Shown here one piece after another: positions 61,511-64,000 of a stretch of 64,000 nt of DNA. This DNA is from Bradyrhizobium sp. sGM-13 (GTDB lineage: Bacteria; Pseudomonadota; Alphaproteobacteria; Rhizobiales; Xanthobacteraceae), in the NCBI RefSeq assembly GCF_018398875.1, contig NZ_JAGWDK010000024.1:39635-103634 (forward strand), given 5' to 3'. The translations under genes were made by a program, and so were the position numbers. The notes under the pieces are model-generated. The model searched no databases. It worked only from the letters and a program-made list of their open reading frames with translations, and was not told the origin of the DNA. The first letter of the stretch is position 1; each line of letters starts with the position of its first letter.

Positions 61511-62446
61511 AATCTTACATCAACGCCCGCAACGTCATCGTGGCGCTCGTCGCGCTTGGCCTCACCTTGCTGCCGGCCTATTCGGCATTGACTGGCAACA
61601 TCTTCATCCTGACGCTGTTCACCCGCATCGTCATTTTCGCGCTGGCGGCCGCCAGCCTCAATCTCATCATGGGCTATGGCGGCATGATGAGCTTCGGCCA
61701 CGCCGCCTATCTCGGCATCGGCGGCTATGCGGTGGGCGTCCTCGCCCATGAAGGCATCGGCTCCGGCTTCATCCAGTGGCCGGTCGCGCTGGCGCTGTCG
61801 GCGCTTTATGCGCTCGTGATCGGTGCGCTCAGCCTGCGCACCCGCGGCGTCTATTTCATCATGATCACGCTCGCCTTCGCGCAGATGGCCTATTACATCG
61901 CGTCGGGTCTCTCTCGCTATGGCGGCGACGACGGCCTCACCATCTACAAGCGCAGCACTTTCGGTGGCCTGATCGACCTGTCGAACCGCGTGCAGTTCTA
62001 CTACCTTTGCCTGGCCTGCCTGTTCGGTGGCGTCTATCTCATCTGGCGCATCGTCAATTCCCGGTTCGGCATGGTGGTGCAGGGCGTCCGTTCCAACGAG
62101 CAACGCATGCAGGCGATCGGCTTTCACGCCAACCGCTACAGGCTCGTCTGCTTCGTCATCTCGGGCACGATCTGCGGCCTCGCCGGCGCACTGCTCGCCA
62201 ACAACACCGATTTCATCAGCCCGGCCGGAATGTACTGGACCCGCTCCGGGGAACTCATGGTGATGGTGGTCTTCGGCGGCATGGGCTCGCTGTTCGGTCC
62301 CGTTCTGGGCACCATCGTGTTCCTCCTGCTGGAAGAAGTCCTGTCGCAATTCACCGAATACTGGGCGCTGATCATGGGCCCGCTATTGCTGCTGATCGTG
62401 CTGTTCGCGCGCGGCGGCATCATGGGCCTGCTCGGGAGGTTGAGCC

Positions 62447-62454
<8 letters not shown>
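61507..62454 (+). CDS. livM: Branched-chain-type ABC permease (LivM)
   Basis: 315-residue partner permease. The N-terminal LNLIMGYGGMMSFGHAAYLGIGGYA and loop GVRSNEQRMQAIGFHANRYRLVCFVISGTICGLAGAL are typical of LivM. It overlaps livH by four bases and livG by eight, so all four Liv subunits are translationally coupled. Confidence 0.92.
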
Positions 62455-63206
<752 letters not shown>

Positions 63207-63214
<8 letters not shown>

Positions 63215-63935
63215 ATCAAAAACCGCCGAAACCCTGCTCGAAGTTGAAGGCATCGAGACCTGCTACGGTCTCAGCCAGGTGCTGTTCGGCCTGTCGCTGA
63301 AGGTAAAGTCGGGCGAGATGGTCGCCCTGATGGGCCGCAACGGCATGGGCAAGACCACGACCATCCGCTCCATCATGGGCATGACGCCGGCTCGCGCGGG
63401 CACGATCCGTTTCGCGGGTGAGCAAGTGCGCAGCCTGCCGTCCTACAGAATAGCAAAACTCGGCATCGGCCTGGTGCCGGAAGGCCGCCAGATCTTTCCG
63501 AACCTGACGGTCTACGAGAATCTGGTGGCGGCCTCGGGCAACCGCTCAGGCAATCCCGATCCCTGGACCATCGACAAGATCCACGCGCTGTTTCCGAAGC
63601 TCGCCGAGCGCAGCAGCAACATGGGCGTGACGCTGTCCGGCGGCGAGCAGCAGATGCTGGCGATCGGCCGCGCGCTGATGACAAACCCGAAGCTTCTGAT
63701 CCTCGACGAAGCCACCGAAGGCCTCGCGCCTTTGATCCGCGAGGAAATCTGGAACTGCCTGTCGATGCTGAAGGACCGCGGCCAATCCGTGCTCGTCATC
63801 GACAAGAACGTCGCCAACCTCTCCAAGATCGCCGACCGCCACTACATCATCGAGCGCGGGCGAACGGTGTGGACGGGGACATCAGAGCAGTTGATTGCGG
63901 AGCCGGATCTGCAGCACCGGTATCTCGGGATTTGA
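63207..63935 (+). CDS. livF: Branched-chain-type ABC ATPase (LivF)
   Basis: 242-residue ATPase from ATG 63207, overlapping the livG stop by eight bases. Walker A is GRNGMGKTT, the signature LSGGEQQMLAIGRAL and Walker B LLILDEATEGLAP. The H-loop region reads VLVIDKNVANLSKIADRHY, where most LivF proteins have VEQN; the switch histidine is shifted or missing at the usual place. Confidence 0.92.
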
Positions 63936-63950
63936 GCTAGCTCTGCCGTC

Positions 63951-64000
63951 GTCCCTGCGAACGCACTAGGGCATGCACACATTTCTGAGGGTCCATCCGA
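63951..64000. repeat. Half copy of REP family A at window edge
   Basis: CGTCGTCCCTGCGAACGCA matches the start of the REP elements at 16379 and, inverted, the ends of those at 24935 and 57536. The second half is beyond the window or absent; the sequence after 63970 does not continue the palindrome. Confidence 0.5.

Overview
The window is GC-rich alphaproteobacterial chromosome, most likely from a Bradyrhizobium-type member of the Nitrobacteraceae. This is inferred from protein resemblance: a Sox thiosulfate-oxidation cluster, a CYP199A-type P450 with its own [2Fe-2S] ferredoxin as in Rhodopseudomonas palustris, an AtzE/AtzG/HpxZ set, and many orphan solute-binding proteins. Several families of short palindromic intergenic repeats fit the same group. 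I see no tRNA, rRNA, CRISPR array or complete insertion sequence.

Layout. (1) 1-6491: a minus-strand Sox operon in the order soxC-soxD-soxX-soxY-soxZ-soxA-SoxXA-binding protein-soxB (soxB runs off the left edge), divergent from an ArsR-type sulfur regulator (soxR/bigR class) across a palindromic operator. (2) 6528-14242: small accessory genes, including two methyltransferases, an orphan HicB-like antitoxin with a strong inverted repeat, two MFS transporters, a MerR/methyltransferase/DUF2938 module with a SoxR-box-like promoter, and a frameshifted VOC protein. (3) 14465-23793: a carboxymuconolactone-decarboxylase-family protein, a pair of acyl-CoA dehydrogenase subunits, an amino-acid-binding protein, an L,D-transpeptidase, a cyanide-insensitive-type cytochrome bd operon with a tiny DUF2474 gene, and uncharacterised proteins. 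(4) 23965-29771: an ECF sigma factor and a phosphorelay of two histidine kinases and an OmpR-type regulator, possibly preceded by a small coupled exported protein.

(5) 30027-42992: UgpB-like binding protein, an aminoglycoside-phosphotransferase-fold protein, then a dipeptide-type ABC transporter (binding protein, two permeases, one fused double ATPase) continuing into a DUF4089 (AtzG-like) / AtzE-type amidase / HpxZ / GntR-regulator operon, with a convergent allophanate hydrolase. Together this looks like uptake and hydrolysis of a ureide or carboxylated urea. The fused ATPase carries a dispersed repeat element inserted in frame between its two ABC domains.

(6) 43217-63935: an aromatic (lignin-monomer) module. 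It holds MarR + feruloyl-CoA synthetase, two further MarR regulators, three branched-chain-amino-acid-type binding proteins that share one LivHMGF permease/ATPase set, a CYP199A-like P450 with ferredoxin, a LuxR-type regulator with a second unusual P450, and a tannase/feruloyl-esterase broken by a one-base shift. Type II NADH dehydrogenase and an ECF sigma factor with a SnoaL-like tail lie within it. Embedded at 45723-46512 is a small relic island: an Rhs core fragment, an intact DUF4304 (immunity-like) gene, and the last 33 codons of a toxin-like reading frame overlapping the DUF4304 start by ATGA. This is the arrangement of an orphan polymorphic-toxin tip/immunity cassette.

Three genes (VOC, feruloyl esterase, a small protein at 57634) each have an apparent one-base deletion. 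That raises the possibility of consensus sequence errors rather than three independent pseudogenes.
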